NCBI GenBank assembly: GCA_016930895.1
Contig: JAFGFV010000141.1
Span: forward strand, 1-27,691
Direction of reading: 5' to 3'
DNA length: 27,691 nucleotides
From: Spirochaetales bacterium
Lineage (GTDB): Bacteria > Spirochaetota > Spirochaetia > SZUA-6 > DRHE01
Both the position numbers and the translations under genes were made by a program. The notes under the pieces are model-generated. The model saw nothing but the letters and a program-made list of their open reading frames with translations, did no database searches and was not told the DNA's origin. The stretch's first letter is position 1; each line of letters begins with the position of its first letter. This document shows, piece by piece, positions 14,685 through 22,111 of this stretch.

Positions 14685-15749
14685 TTACGTTCTCGTCGGG
14701 TGTTCGGGGCGTCTCTGCGCCGAAGCCGTCCCGGTCAACAGCTCCGCCTCGGTTACCGTCACGTGCCGGATCGCTTCCCGATTGTAGGTGTACACCACAT
14801 GAATCCTTCCGTCGGAGGCCTGAATCACCGCCGGGTAGCAGAACACCCCTGGTCCGTCCTCCAGGACCAGGCGGCGCGACCAGCTCTGCCCCTCGTCCGT
14901 GGACAGGGCCAGCTCGAGGGGTGTCCGGGGCCCCCACGTGTCGAACCCGGCCATGGAACCGAAGGGCAGCCCGGGATCGCGTTGATCCTCGGAGTTGCTC
15001 AGGGTGGTGGGGTTGTAGGCCAGCACCAGGTTCCCCGACTCGAGGCGCGCCAGGTCGATGCCGCTGTTGTTGTTCGGGAGAGGGGTCGGCTCGGGCCGGG
15101 TCCACCTCCTGCCGTCGTCCGCGGAGTAGCTGACGAAGATGTGGTTCTCCTGGCTGCGCATGTAGGCCATCAGCCTTCCATCGCGCAGGCGTACGACGGC
15201 AGGCTGGATCAGCCGCGCCCCGGCGTCGCGGCCCAGGTTGCCCACCAGCTCCCAGGTGGCGCCGGCGTCCTCCGAGCGGAGGAACTTGGGGTTCCACAGG
15301 TGCTCCTCTTCCACCGGGATGAGGCAAAACGGGCCTTCGATGAGGGGCTTGTTCTTGCCGAGAATGCCCTTTTCCTCGATCAGCAGCTCGAGGTCCTTCC
15401 AGGTGCGCCCCCCGTCGTAAGAGCGCTTCATGAACAGGCGCGTGCCGCCGCTGCACCACTGGCCGTAGGTGATGGGCGCGAGCAGCCAGATCTCCCCGTC
15501 CCCGGGAGCGCGGAACACCCGGGGATTTCCGGCCGCACGGTTGGGCACATCGACCCACACACGGCTTCTGGACCACCGCCCGGAGGCGCTGTCGAAGCGG
15601 GACCCCAGGATGATCTGGTCCGGGGAACCCTCCAGGCTCTGGCCGGCAAAGCAGCAGGCCAGGAGGTCCCCGCCCGGAAGCTCACAGATGCTTGGAGCGT
15701 GGCAGCTGGGATGCCTGCTGCTCCCACGGATGCAACACCGAGCCTTCAT
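14685..15749 (-). CDS. Sialidase-like BNR-repeat glycoside hydrolase, cytoplasmic
   Basis: This 354-residue protein is of the BNR_2/predicted neuraminidase type. Four Asp-boxes of the form S-x-D-x-G-x-x-W are visible at residues 110-117, 159-166, 209-216 and 283-290, as expected of a six-bladed propeller. The N-terminus carries the family's C-H-A-P...L-P-G-G-D-L-L-A and G-Q-S-L-E-G segments, but an exact F/Y-R-I-P motif is missing, so true sialidase activity is uncertain. It may cleave another acidic or deoxy sugar. There is no signal peptide, so it should act on imported oligosaccharide. GGGAG six bases before ATG fixes the start. It follows the permease gene by 18 bp and is the last gene of that operon. 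Confidence 0.82.
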   Translation of the reverse strand: MKARCCIRGSSRHPSCHAPSICELPGGDLLACCFAGQSLEGSPDQIILGSRFDSASGRWSRSRVWVDVPNRAAGNPRVFRAPGDGEIWLLAPITYGQWCSGGTRLFMKRSYDGGRTWKDLELLIEEKGILGKNKPLIEGPFCLIPVEEEHLWNPKFLRSEDAGATWELVGNLGRDAGARLIQPAVVRLRDGRLMAYMRSQENHIFVSYSADDGRRWTRPEPTPLPNNNSGIDLARLESGNLVLAYNPTTLSNSEDQRDPGLPFGSMAGFDTWGPRTPLELALSTDEGQSWSRRLVLEDGPGVFCYPAVIQASDGRIHVVYTYNREAIRHVTVTEAELLTGTASAQRRPEHPTRT

Positions 15750-15767
15750 CGGCAGCTCCCGTTCCTT

Positions 15768-16589
15768 CTATCCCTTGATCCCGGAGCCGGCGAGGGTGAA
15801 GCCCCGCACGATCTGGCGCCGGAGGAACAGAAAGATCAAGAATGACGGCACCGCGGCCATGAACGAGGCGGCCATGTACAGCCCGTAGTCGATGTCGAAG
15901 GCCCCCTGCAGGAGACGCAGGCCGACCGGCAAGGTCCGCATGGTCGGTTTCTGCAGGGCTACGGAGGACCAGAAGAACTCCGTCCAGGCCCAGGTGAACA
16001 TGAACACCCCGTAGGCTCCGAATGCGGGCCGGGAGATCGGCACGATCACCCGCAGCAGGACCCCGAGACTCGAGCAGCCGTCGATACGTGCTGCGTCTTC
16101 CAGGTCCTTCGGGATGTTGATGAAGAATTGCCGCAGGAGGAACACCCCGATGGGCATGGCGATGATGGGGAGGGCGACTCCCTGGACCGTGTTGAGAAAC
16201 CCGAAGGCCTTCATGGTGAAGAACAGGGGGATCATGTTGACCTGCCAGGGCAGCAGCATGAACACCAGGAGCACGAGGAACATCGTGTCGCGCCCCTTCC
16301 AGCGCAGACGGGAGAACGAGAAGGCCGCCAGGGTCGACACCAGGAGCGACCCTCCCACGGCCATGAGAGCCACGGCCAGGCTCCGCAGCAGCCAGTGGAA
16401 GTAGGGCCACTCCCGGAACAGCTCCGCGAGGTGATCGAGAGTGAAGTGGGAGGGGATCCAGCGCGGAGGGTTGGCGAATATCTCGCTGTCGGGCTTGAAG
16501 GCCGTGTCGATCATCCAGAGGAACGGCATGATCCACAGGGCGGCCACGGCAGCCATGATCGCGTAGGTCAGCACCCGCTTGGCCTTCAT
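15768..16589 (-). CDS. ABC sugar permease, MalG type
   Basis: This 273-residue inner-membrane permease has about six hydrophobic segments and the EAA loop at 164-187 (E-D-A-A-R-I-D-G then L-R-V-I-V-P), where the shared ATPase docks. It forms a heterodimer with the MalF-type protein encoded just upstream; the start overlaps that gene's stop (TGATG at 16591-16587). CUT1 family permeases move oligosaccharides, glycerol phosphate or similar. No ATPase gene is present, so a general MsmK/UgpC-type ATPase elsewhere is needed. Confidence 0.93.
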   Translation of the reverse strand: MKAKRVLTYAIMAAVAALWIMPFLWMIDTAFKPDSEIFANPPRWIPSHFTLDHLAELFREWPYFHWLLRSLAVALMAVGGSLLVSTLAAFSFSRLRWKGRDTMFLVLLVFMLLPWQVNMIPLFFTMKAFGFLNTVQGVALPIIAMPIGVFLLRQFFINIPKDLEDAARIDGCSSLGVLLRVIVPISRPAFGAYGVFMFTWAWTEFFWSSVALQKPTMRTLPVGLRLLQGAFDIDYGLYMAASFMAAVPSFLIFLFLRRQIVRGFTLAGSGIKG

Positions 16590-17494
16590 CAGTCGAGCTC
16601 CGACTTCAAACCGATCAGCCGCACCCCGAGGAGGGTCATGCCCAGGATGATCAGCAGGAGCAGCACCCCGGCGGCCGCCGCTTTGCCCGGCACGAAGTAG
16701 TCGAAGCCCGTCCAGTAGATGTAGAGGGCCAGGACCTCCGAGGCCCGTCCAGGGCCTCCCTCGGTCATGACCAGCACCTGCCCGAAGGTCCGGAAGCCCG
16801 CGATGATGGTCAGCACGAGGGAGAACAGCAGCGAGGGTTTGAGGAGCGGCAGGATGATGTGGACGAAGTTGTGCCGCGGCCGGGCCCCATCAATCCTGGC
16901 CACCTCGAACAGCTCCTTGGGGATGTCCTCCAGGCCGGCCTGGAAGACGAGCATCCGGTATCCGGCCAGCCACCAGGTGGTGACGAAAGCGATGGACGGC
17001 AAGACCCACTGGGGGCTCCTCAGGAATCTCGGCGCCCGGATGCCGAAGGCCTCGACGGCGTTCTTGACCAACCCGTAGTCCACATCCAGGAGCCACAGCC
17101 ACGTCAGGGAGACGATGGAGATGGTCAGCAGGTAGGGAAAGAAGAGCACCGACTGGACGAAGACCGACCCCTTGCCCCCCTGTCCCCAGGACCAGAGCAT
17201 CAGGGCGAACACCAGCCCCAGTCCGACGATCATCGGGATCGCCATGCCGGCGAACTTCAGGGTGTTGCCGAGGGCGTTCCAGAATCGCGGCTCGCGAAAC
17301 AGATCGGCGTAGTTGCGAAAGCCGATGAACTCCATGCCGCTCAGGCCCTTCCACTCGAAGAGGCTGATGAAGATGCCGTAGAACACCGGCCAGGCCAGGA
17401 AGATCCCCCAAACCACGGCGAAGGGCAGGACGAACAGCAACCCTTCGACCGCGGGGTGAGATTTTGCGAACTGTCGCAGCGTCTGCCGGGACAC
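16589..17494 (-). CDS. ABC sugar permease, MalF type
   Basis: This 301-residue permease has six predicted membrane segments and an EAA-like loop at about 194-218 (E-V-A-R-I-D-G, then H-I-I-L-P-L-L-K-P). I take the GTG at 17494 as start because AGGGAGG lies five bases upstream. The longer frame from GTG 17512 would put that Shine-Dalgarno inside the gene. Its partner follows with a 1-bp overlap, then the sialidase gene. The promoter is proposed at 17542-17571, with an operator-like palindrome at 17507-17522 next to the ribosome site. The matching binding protein is probably the one at 18571, beyond the IclR gene. Confidence 0.92.
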   Translation of the reverse strand: MSRQTLRQFAKSHPAVEGLLFVLPFAVVWGIFLAWPVFYGIFISLFEWKGLSGMEFIGFRNYADLFREPRFWNALGNTLKFAGMAIPMIVGLGLVFALMLWSWGQGGKGSVFVQSVLFFPYLLTISIVSLTWLWLLDVDYGLVKNAVEAFGIRAPRFLRSPQWVLPSIAFVTTWWLAGYRMLVFQAGLEDIPKELFEVARIDGARPRHNFVHIILPLLKPSLLFSLVLTIIAGFRTFGQVLVMTEGGPGRASEVLALYIYWTGFDYFVPGKAAAAGVLLLLIILGMTLLGVRLIGLKSELD

Positions 17495-17506
17495 GCTACC
17501 CTCCCT

Positions 17507-17522
17507 GTTCACATATATGAAT
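17507..17522. promoter_or_regulatory. Operator-like palindrome beside the ribosome site of the permease operon
   Basis: GTTCACATATATGAAT matches the palindrome GTTCATAGTTATGAAC at 18540-18555 in 12 of 16 positions. In both places the palindrome lies directly upstream of an A(A/G)GGAGGGT ribosome site. Likely the binding site of the IclR protein encoded between them. Confidence 0.6.
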
Positions 17523-17530
17523 AGAATCCA

Positions 17531-17571
17531 TATTTAGATACTAAATACCACGAACGAGCCGGGTTTGTCAA
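17531..17571 (-). promoter_or_regulatory. Candidate promoter of the permease-sialidase operon with palindrome over its -10
   Basis: On the minus strand, TTGACA (17571-17566), an 18-nt spacer, and TATTTA (17547-17542), a weak -10. A perfect palindrome, TATTTAG-ATA-CTAAATA (17531-17547), covers that -10 and could be a second operator. The -35 lies in a small hairpin, GGGTTTG-T-CAAACCC (17561-17575). The gap between genes here is AT-rich. Confidence 0.5.
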
Positions 17572-17602
17572 ACCCTTTTTCAGCGCGGAGGGGTCGAGGG
17601 AG

Positions 17603-18403
17603 TCAGGCCCGAATCTGGCTGTGCTTCCGACGGGGGTTGTAGCCGAGCTGAGTCGAAATCTCGGTGGCGGCGCGTACGACGAGTGGAGCGAGGGAGGGCA
17701 CGCGCTCGAGGGTCACGCGGGAAGGGATTCCCAGGACGCTGAGCGCCGCGATCACGCGGCCCTCCTGGTCGAAGATCGGCGCCCCGATCGTGCGGATCTG
17801 CTCGTCGTGCTCGGTATTGCCTACGGCGAACCCCTGGGCGCGGACCTTCTGCAGCTCTTCGAGCAGCACTCCCCGCTCGGTGATGGTCTGGGCCGTGAAG
17901 CGCTCGAGCCCTTGGGCGATGATGTGCTCCACCTGTTCGGGCTCCAGGTAGGCCAGGATGGCTTTTCCGGCCCCCGTGCAGTGCAGGGGAGCCCGGATTC
18001 CGATGGAGGCGGGATAGCTGAAGTTGTAGCGATACCAATTCTCGGATTCGAAGCACTCAATGACGATGATCTCGTCGGCGATCCGCACGACGAGGTTGAT
18101 CGTCAAGTAGTCGAGCTCCCGGTGGAGCGCCTTCATGACGGGCTGGGCGACCTCCCGGATCTCCAGCTGCATCTTGGCGCTCGTTCCCAGCTCGATCAGC
18201 TTGACCCCGAGGACGTACCGTCCGCTGATCCGTTCCTTCCGCACCAGGCCGGCGCGCTCCAGGGTCGTCAGTATCTTGTAGAGGGTGCTCTTGGGAAGAT
18301 CCATCCGCCTCAAGATTTCCGTGAAGCTGAGCCTTCCCTCCCTCTCGAGGGTATCCAGGATGGCAACCGCTCGAACGATGGAATTGACTGCGTCCATGGC
18401 CAT
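17603..18403 (-). CDS. IclR-family transcriptional regulator (split ABC locus)
   Basis: This 266-residue regulator has the winged helix-turn-helix in residues about 5-70 (S-F-T-E-I-L-R-R-M-D-L-P-K-S-T-L-Y-K) and the IclR effector domain with C-T-G-A-G-K-A near 135-145. I start it at ATG 18403 (or ATG 18397). An upstream extension to 18514 reads through promoter-like DNA and has no homology. No Shine-Dalgarno precedes the start, and TATATT lies about nine bases upstream, so the transcript may be leaderless or nearly so. It stands between the permease operon and the binding-protein gene, and shared palindromes in both leaders indicate it controls both. Confidence 0.9.
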   Translation of the reverse strand: MAMDAVNSIVRAVAILDTLEREGRLSFTEILRRMDLPKSTLYKILTTLERAGLVRKERISGRYVLGVKLIELGTSAKMQLEIREVAQPVMKALHRELDYLTINLVVRIADEIIVIECFESENWYRYNFSYPASIGIRAPLHCTGAGKAILAYLEPEQVEHIIAQGLERFTAQTITERGVLLEELQKVRAQGFAVGNTEHDEQIRTIGAPIFDQEGRVIAALSVLGIPSRVTLERVPSLAPLVVRAATEISTQLGYNPRRKHSQIRA

Positions 18404-18416
18404 ATGTACACAAATA

Positions 18417-18525
18417 TAAACCATAGCGTCGAAATGTGGAAGAGTGGGTTGCGCCCATGCAGGCTGGCCACCGATTTCGCCCTTTTTTTTGCCTTGACAG
18501 AGCGTGGGGATCATGCTATGGTTTA
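18417..18525. promoter_or_regulatory. Divergent control region with an 11-bp inverted repeat at both promoters
   Basis: TAAACCATAGC (18417-18427) is the exact reverse complement of GCTATGGTTTA (18515-18525). Each copy lies at the same place relative to one of two divergent promoters. In the plus-strand promoter it covers the -10 (TTGACA 18494-18499, 17-nt spacer, TATGGT 18517-18522). Probably a binding site for the adjacent IclR protein, or a shared promoter element. Confidence 0.6.
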
Positions 18526-18539
18526 CATATAAATAACGA

Positions 18540-18555
18540 GTTCATAGTTATGAAC
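18540..18555. promoter_or_regulatory. Perfect palindrome abutting the ribosome site of the binding-protein gene
   Basis: GTTCATA-GT-TATGAAC, immediately followed by AAGGAGGGT. It lies downstream of the proposed promoter, in the transcribed leader, so a bound regulator would block elongation. In RNA it could also fold next to the Shine-Dalgarno. Confidence 0.65.
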
Positions 18556-18570
18556 AAGGAGGGTTCAACA

Positions 18571-19863
18571 GTGCGCGGAAGAGTGACTGCAGTGTTGGTC
18601 GCCGTCCTTCTGCTGGTGGCGTCGTGGGCGTTCACGGGTGGGGCGCAGGAAAAGGCGGGTGGCCCGTCGGGGCCGATCCTGCTCAAGGTCCGCACCATGA
18701 CCCACGGTGACGAGACCAAGGTCGAGACGGCCCTGGTCGAGCAGTTTGTCGCTGAGCACCCGAACATCCGGGTCGAGCTCAACCAGGGGCAGTGGACCGA
18801 GGCGTACGCCCAGATCCGCCTGGGGGTCATGTCCGGCGATCCGCCGCACGTGTTCCTCAGCCACATTCTCAAGGTCGTGGAGATGAACGAGTACTACACG
18901 CCCCTGAACGCCTCGCCGGTCGGGAACCTGCTGCAAATGAGCGGCATCGAGGTCTCCAACTTCCACGAGGGGGCCTACAAGATGGGGGGCTATCAGGGCA
19001 ACCAGTACATCCTGCCCCTGGACAACCACGGGATCATGATCTGGTACAACAAGGACATCTTCCAGGAGGTGGGCCTCGACCCGGCGCCCGAGAAGTTCCC
19101 GGACAGCATGAGCGCCTTCACCGATGCGGCCAACAAGATCAAACAGGCGGGCTACTACGCCTTCCACCAGGCCGCGGACGGACCGCCTCGTTACCTCCGG
19201 CGTTCCTTCTTCGTCTGGCTGTGGCAGCAGGGCGGAGAGATCTTCGATGCGAACTACACCCGGGCGACCTTCAACAACGAGAAAGGCCTCAAGGCCCTGC
19301 AGTTCGTGGTGGACAACGTCCACAAGCACGGGTGGAACGTGGTCGGCGGCGACGGCTACAAGCAGTTCTCCGCCGGGGAGCTGGGCATCCTCCACGCCGG
19401 CAACTGGTTCTACCCCAACGCGGTGAACAGCGGCGTGAACTTCGCCACCTGGAAGGTCCCGAATCTCTTCGGCAAGCGCCAGGCCTGGGGCAACTCCGAG
19501 GGGTTCACCATCCTGAAGCAGCCCGAGGGCACGCCCAAAGAGGTGTACCTGGCTGCCATGACCTTCATCGCGTGGTACCTCGACCACTCCTACGACTGGA
19601 CCATCGGCTCCGGCATGATCACGGCTTGGGCCCCGGCGGCTCAGAACCCGGAGCTGAAGAGCTCGGAGTACTGGCAGCGGGTCGGACAGCACCTCGCCGC
19701 CATGATGGATGAGGGGGCCCTGCACTTCCCGATCATGCACGCCAAGGGCGCTGAGCTGGAGAACGCGATCACGGTCAACGTCGAGCTGGCCTTCAACGGC
19801 GAGATCACCCCCCAGGAGGCCCTGAACCGCGCCGAGGCGGAGTGCAACAAGATCCTGAAGTAG
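18571..19863 (+). CDS. ABC transporter sugar-binding protein (SBP family 1)
   Basis: This 430-residue protein is the periplasmic receptor of a CUT1 system. GTG 18571 is chosen because AAGGAGG ends eight bases before it. The upstream in-frame ATG at 18550 would place that site inside the gene and spoil the signal peptide. The signal peptide runs to about residue 22 (V-A-S-W-A-F-T), followed by G-G-A-Q-E-K-A. The mature part shows the fold of the family, with G-Q-W-T-E-A-Y-A-Q-I, G-D-P-P-H-V-F-L-S and W-Y-N-K-D-I-F segments. It probably serves the minus-strand permeases at 15768-17494, the only nearby permeases lacking their own receptor. A hairpin at 19956-19991 follows. Confidence 0.92.
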   Translation: MRGRVTAVLVAVLLLVASWAFTGGAQEKAGGPSGPILLKVRTMTHGDETKVETALVEQFVAEHPNIRVELNQGQWTEAYAQIRLGVMSGDPPHVFLSHILKVVEMNEYYTPLNASPVGNLLQMSGIEVSNFHEGAYKMGGYQGNQYILPLDNHGIMIWYNKDIFQEVGLDPAPEKFPDSMSAFTDAANKIKQAGYYAFHQAADGPPRYLRRSFFVWLWQQGGEIFDANYTRATFNNEKGLKALQFVVDNVHKHGWNVVGGDGYKQFSAGELGILHAGNWFYPNAVNSGVNFATWKVPNLFGKRQAWGNSEGFTILKQPEGTPKEVYLAAMTFIAWYLDHSYDWTIGSGMITAWAPAAQNPELKSSEYWQRVGQHLAAMMDEGALHFPIMHAKGAELENAITVNVELAFNGEITPQEALNRAEAECNKILK

Positions 19864-19955
19864 GAGCGTGCGCCTCGAAGCGCCTGACTGCTGACCGCAG
19901 GCCGAGGAGCGCCCGGCCGATCACGCCGCCGCGTTCCAGCCGCCATGCAAAGAGT

Positions 19956-19991
19956 GGGCGGGGTCGCCGCCGAGAAGCGGCAATCCCGCCC
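19956..19991 (+). terminator. Terminator-like hairpin after the binding-protein gene
   Basis: GGGCGGG (19956-19962) pairs with CCCGCCC (19985-19991), then a 3x3 internal loop, then GCCGC with GCGGC, closing a 6-nt loop. The following TCTTGCTT is a weak U-rich tail. It separates the binding-protein gene from the two-component promoter. Confidence 0.55.
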
Positions 19992-19997
19992 TCTTGC

Positions 19998-20025
19998 TTG
20001 CAGAAGCGCCCAGCGTTCGTATAAT
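19998..20025 (+). promoter_or_regulatory. Promoter of the two-component operon
   Basis: TTGCAG (19998-20003), a 16-nt spacer, and a perfect TATAAT (20020-20025). RNA would begin near 20032, giving a leader of about 20 nt with a GAGGGCG ribosome site before ATG 20052. Confidence 0.6.
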
Positions 20026-20051
20026 AGCCGGCGGGTGCGTTGAGGGCGTTC

Positions 20052-21284
20052 ATGAGCGAAAGGGCGAGAAGCGTCGCGGTGCTGGCACCGCTCGGGGTTG
20101 CCTGTCACGTCGTGGTGGTCCTGCAGTTCAGGGCTGCGGGCTCTTCCCTGGCGGTTCCGGACAGTTTTCCACTCCAGTTCTACATCCTCGTCGGGCTGTC
20201 GGCGGTCTTCTCGGGGGGACTGCTCCTCGCGCGCCTGTGGTCAACGCCCAGGGCGGCAACCGTGGGGCTGTACCTCGCCCATGTCCTCTGCTTCGTGTTG
20301 CTCGGCTTCCCCCTGGGCGGCTACCTGGGGATCGAGTTCTCCCTGGTGACCCTGCTGCTCTGGGAGGGAGCGCTGCTGTTCGAGTATCCCCGGAGCATAG
20401 CCGCCACCGCGGCGGTGTGCCTGGTCGGGCTCCTGGCGCAGCGCCCGGTGAACGCCTGGGGCACCGACCTTCCCGGCGCTTCGTCCTACGACGTTCTGGC
20501 CCTGGCCCTCTACTCCGCGGCGCTGGCGCTGGCGCTGAACATCCTGCGCGCCTCCTGGAAGAGCCGGGACGAGAAGAGCCGCCTGGCCGAGCAGCTGGAC
20601 GCCGCCATCGCCCAGCTGACCAGCGCCAACATCGGCTTCCAGCAGTACGCCACGAACGCGGAAGAACGGTCCGTGCGCAGCGAGCGCAACCGGATCACCC
20701 GGGAGATCCACGACACCACGGGGTACGCCCTCACCAATCTGATGATGATGATGGAAGCCGCGAGCGATCTGGTGGGAAAGGAACCCGACCGCCTGCGCGA
20801 GCTTCTGGGCTCGGCGCGGGAGCAGGCACAGGCTGCCCTCAGCGACAGCCGCAGGGCCCTGCGGGCCCTCCGGGCGGTCGAAGCCCGGGGCCAGCGCGGC
20901 CTGGCGGCGATCCACAAGCTGGTCAAGGCCTTCGAGGCGGCCACGGGCGTCCAGGTGCGGGTCGAGTACGCCGACGCACCCTCGAGCCTGGGGGAGGAGG
21001 CGGACCTGGCCGTCTACCGGATGGTCCAGGAGGGTCTGACGAATGCCTTCAAGCACGGCAAGGCCACCCGGATCCGCCTCCTGTTCTGGCGCGACGTGGC
21101 CGGGATCGGCGTCAGCCTGCACGACAATGGCTTCGGCTGCCCCGTGGTCCAAGAGGGAATCGGCTTTGCCGGCATGCGGGAGCGGATCGAACACCTGGGG
21201 GGATTCCTGAAGGCGGAAGGGCGGCAGGACGGCTTCGAGCTGTCGGCCTGGCTGCCCTGGAGCGAGGAGATGCCCAGTGGATAG
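20052..21284 (+). CDS. Sensor histidine kinase, NarL/DesK type (HisKA_3)
   Basis: This 410-residue kinase starts at ATG 20052. The first 150 or so residues hold about five or six membrane segments with short loops, so it probably senses a signal in or across the membrane rather than through a large outer domain. A coiled region (about 165-205) leads to the H-box E-R-N-R-I-T-R-E-I-H-D-T-T-G with phosphorylated His220. The HATPase_c domain has the N-box with Asn331 (E-G-L-T-N-A-F-K-H-G), D-N-G-F-G and G-F-A-G-M-R-E-R. Its end overlaps the regulator gene by 8 bp. The nearest target is the sugar operon that starts at 22112. Confidence 0.93.
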   Translation: MSERARSVAVLAPLGVACHVVVVLQFRAAGSSLAVPDSFPLQFYILVGLSAVFSGGLLLARLWSTPRAATVGLYLAHVLCFVLLGFPLGGYLGIEFSLVTLLLWEGALLFEYPRSIAATAAVCLVGLLAQRPVNAWGTDLPGASSYDVLALALYSAALALALNILRASWKSRDEKSRLAEQLDAAIAQLTSANIGFQQYATNAEERSVRSERNRITREIHDTTGYALTNLMMMMEAASDLVGKEPDRLRELLGSAREQAQAALSDSRRALRALRAVEARGQRGLAAIHKLVKAFEAATGVQVRVEYADAPSSLGEEADLAVYRMVQEGLTNAFKHGKATRIRLLFWRDVAGIGVSLHDNGFGCPVVQEGIGFAGMRERIEHLGGFLKAEGRQDGFELSAWLPWSEEMPSG

Positions 21285-21948
21285 GATCCGGGTCCTCCTG
21301 GTTGACGACCAGGTGCTGTTCGCGGAGAGCCTGAAGACGGTCCTCGAGACCCGGGCCCGGGACATGGAGGTCGTCGGGGTTGCCTACGACGGCCGCCAGG
21401 CCCTGGAGCTGGTCGAGGAGCGGCGGCCGCAGGTCGTGCTCATGGACGTGCGGATGCCCGGCATGGACGGCGTGGAGGCCGCCCGCCTGGTGCACCAGCG
21501 TCACCCCGAGATCAGCGTGCTGATGCTGACGACCTTCGACGACGACGAGTACGTGCGGGACGCGCTGCGCCACGGGGCCGTCGGCTACCTGCTCAAGGAC
21601 ATCGGGCCCAGGGAGCTGATGGCCGCGATCCGGGCCACCCGGGATGGGGCGGCTTTGGTCTCCCCTGCGGTGATCCAGAAGCTCTTGAGCCGGGGTGAGC
21701 GTCCCGGCGAGGCGGGGCCCGACGCCGGGCCCCGCGCGCTGCAGCCTCCCTGGGTCGGGAGCTTGAGCCGCCGCGAGCGTGAGATTCTGCGGCTCCTAAC
21801 GCGAGGGCTGGACAACCGTGCAATCGCCGATGGCCTGTTCATCGCGGAGCAGACCGTCAAGAATCACGTCAGCACCATTTACGCCAAGATGGGGGCGCAC
21901 AATCGAGTGCAGGCCGTCAAGCTCGCCCAGGCGGCCGGACTCGAGTAG
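21277..21948 (+). CDS. Response regulator, NarL/FixJ family
   Basis: This 223-residue regulator begins at GTG 21277, with GAGGAG about six bases upstream. The receiver domain (residues 1-120) has the acidic pair D-D near residue 10, phosphorylation site Asp57 (L-M-D-V-R-M-P-G-M-D-G), Thr85 and Lys107 (Y-L-L-K-D). A Gly/Pro/Ala-rich linker (about 138-160) joins it to a LuxR-type helix-turn-helix (about 162-222) with L-S-R-R-E-R-E-I-L-R-L-L and T-V-K-N-H-V-S-T-I-Y-A-K. It is partnered by the kinase just upstream. The inverted repeats at 21988-22037, right after its stop, are good candidates for its binding sites. Confidence 0.95.
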   Translation: MDRIRVLLVDDQVLFAESLKTVLETRARDMEVVGVAYDGRQALELVEERRPQVVLMDVRMPGMDGVEAARLVHQRHPEISVLMLTTFDDDEYVRDALRHGAVGYLLKDIGPRELMAAIRATRDGAALVSPAVIQKLLSRGERPGEAGPDAGPRALQPPWVGSLSRREREILRLLTRGLDNRAIADGLFIAEQTVKNHVSTIYAKMGAHNRVQAVKLAQAAGLE

Positions 21949-21987
21949 GCAGGGCCTACGGTTGTTGTGACGAAGGCCAATCGGGGT

Positions 21988-22037
21988 GGTACCCCGGTAC
22001 GGGGCCAAAATGGTACCGAAAACGGTACCGGGGTAAC
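21988..22037. promoter_or_regulatory. Inverted repeats upstream of the second ABC operon (response-regulator sites)
   Basis: GGTACCCCGGTAC (21988-22000) and, reversed, GTTACCCCGGTACC (22037-22024) form near-identical inverted copies about 36 bp apart centre to centre. A third GGTACC lies between at 22012-22017. The right copy is centred about 44 bp before a start expected from TAGAAT at 22062-22067, which has no good -35. That is a typical activator-dependent promoter. Confidence 0.65.
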
Positions 22038-22061
22038 TTCTGCATCCGGCCCCTGCGAGGA

Positions 22062-22067
22062 TAGAAT
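22062..22067 (+). promoter_or_regulatory. -10 element of the second ABC operon
   Basis: TAGAAT with no recognisable -35 at 16-18 nt upstream. RNA would begin near 22074, leaving a leader of about 38 nt with AAGGAGG before ATG 22112. Confidence 0.5.
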
Positions 22068-22111
22068 CCCCGCGCAGTGTGTGCAACGTCTCGAAACCAA
22101 GGAGGAAGACG

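Noticed and set aside
17561..17575. Intrinsic terminator (hairpin plus TTTTT) on the plus strand
   Set aside because: No plus-strand gene lies upstream, and on the minus strand, where the IclR gene ends, no U-run follows. The sequence is better explained as the -35 of the permease promoter.
18404..18514. N-terminal extension of the second IclR protein
   Set aside because: It covers the divergent promoter region and adds residues unlike any IclR N-terminus.
18436..18570. N-terminal extension of the binding protein at 18571
   Set aside because: It reads through the promoter, palindrome and Shine-Dalgarno. The signal peptide fits only with a start at 18571.
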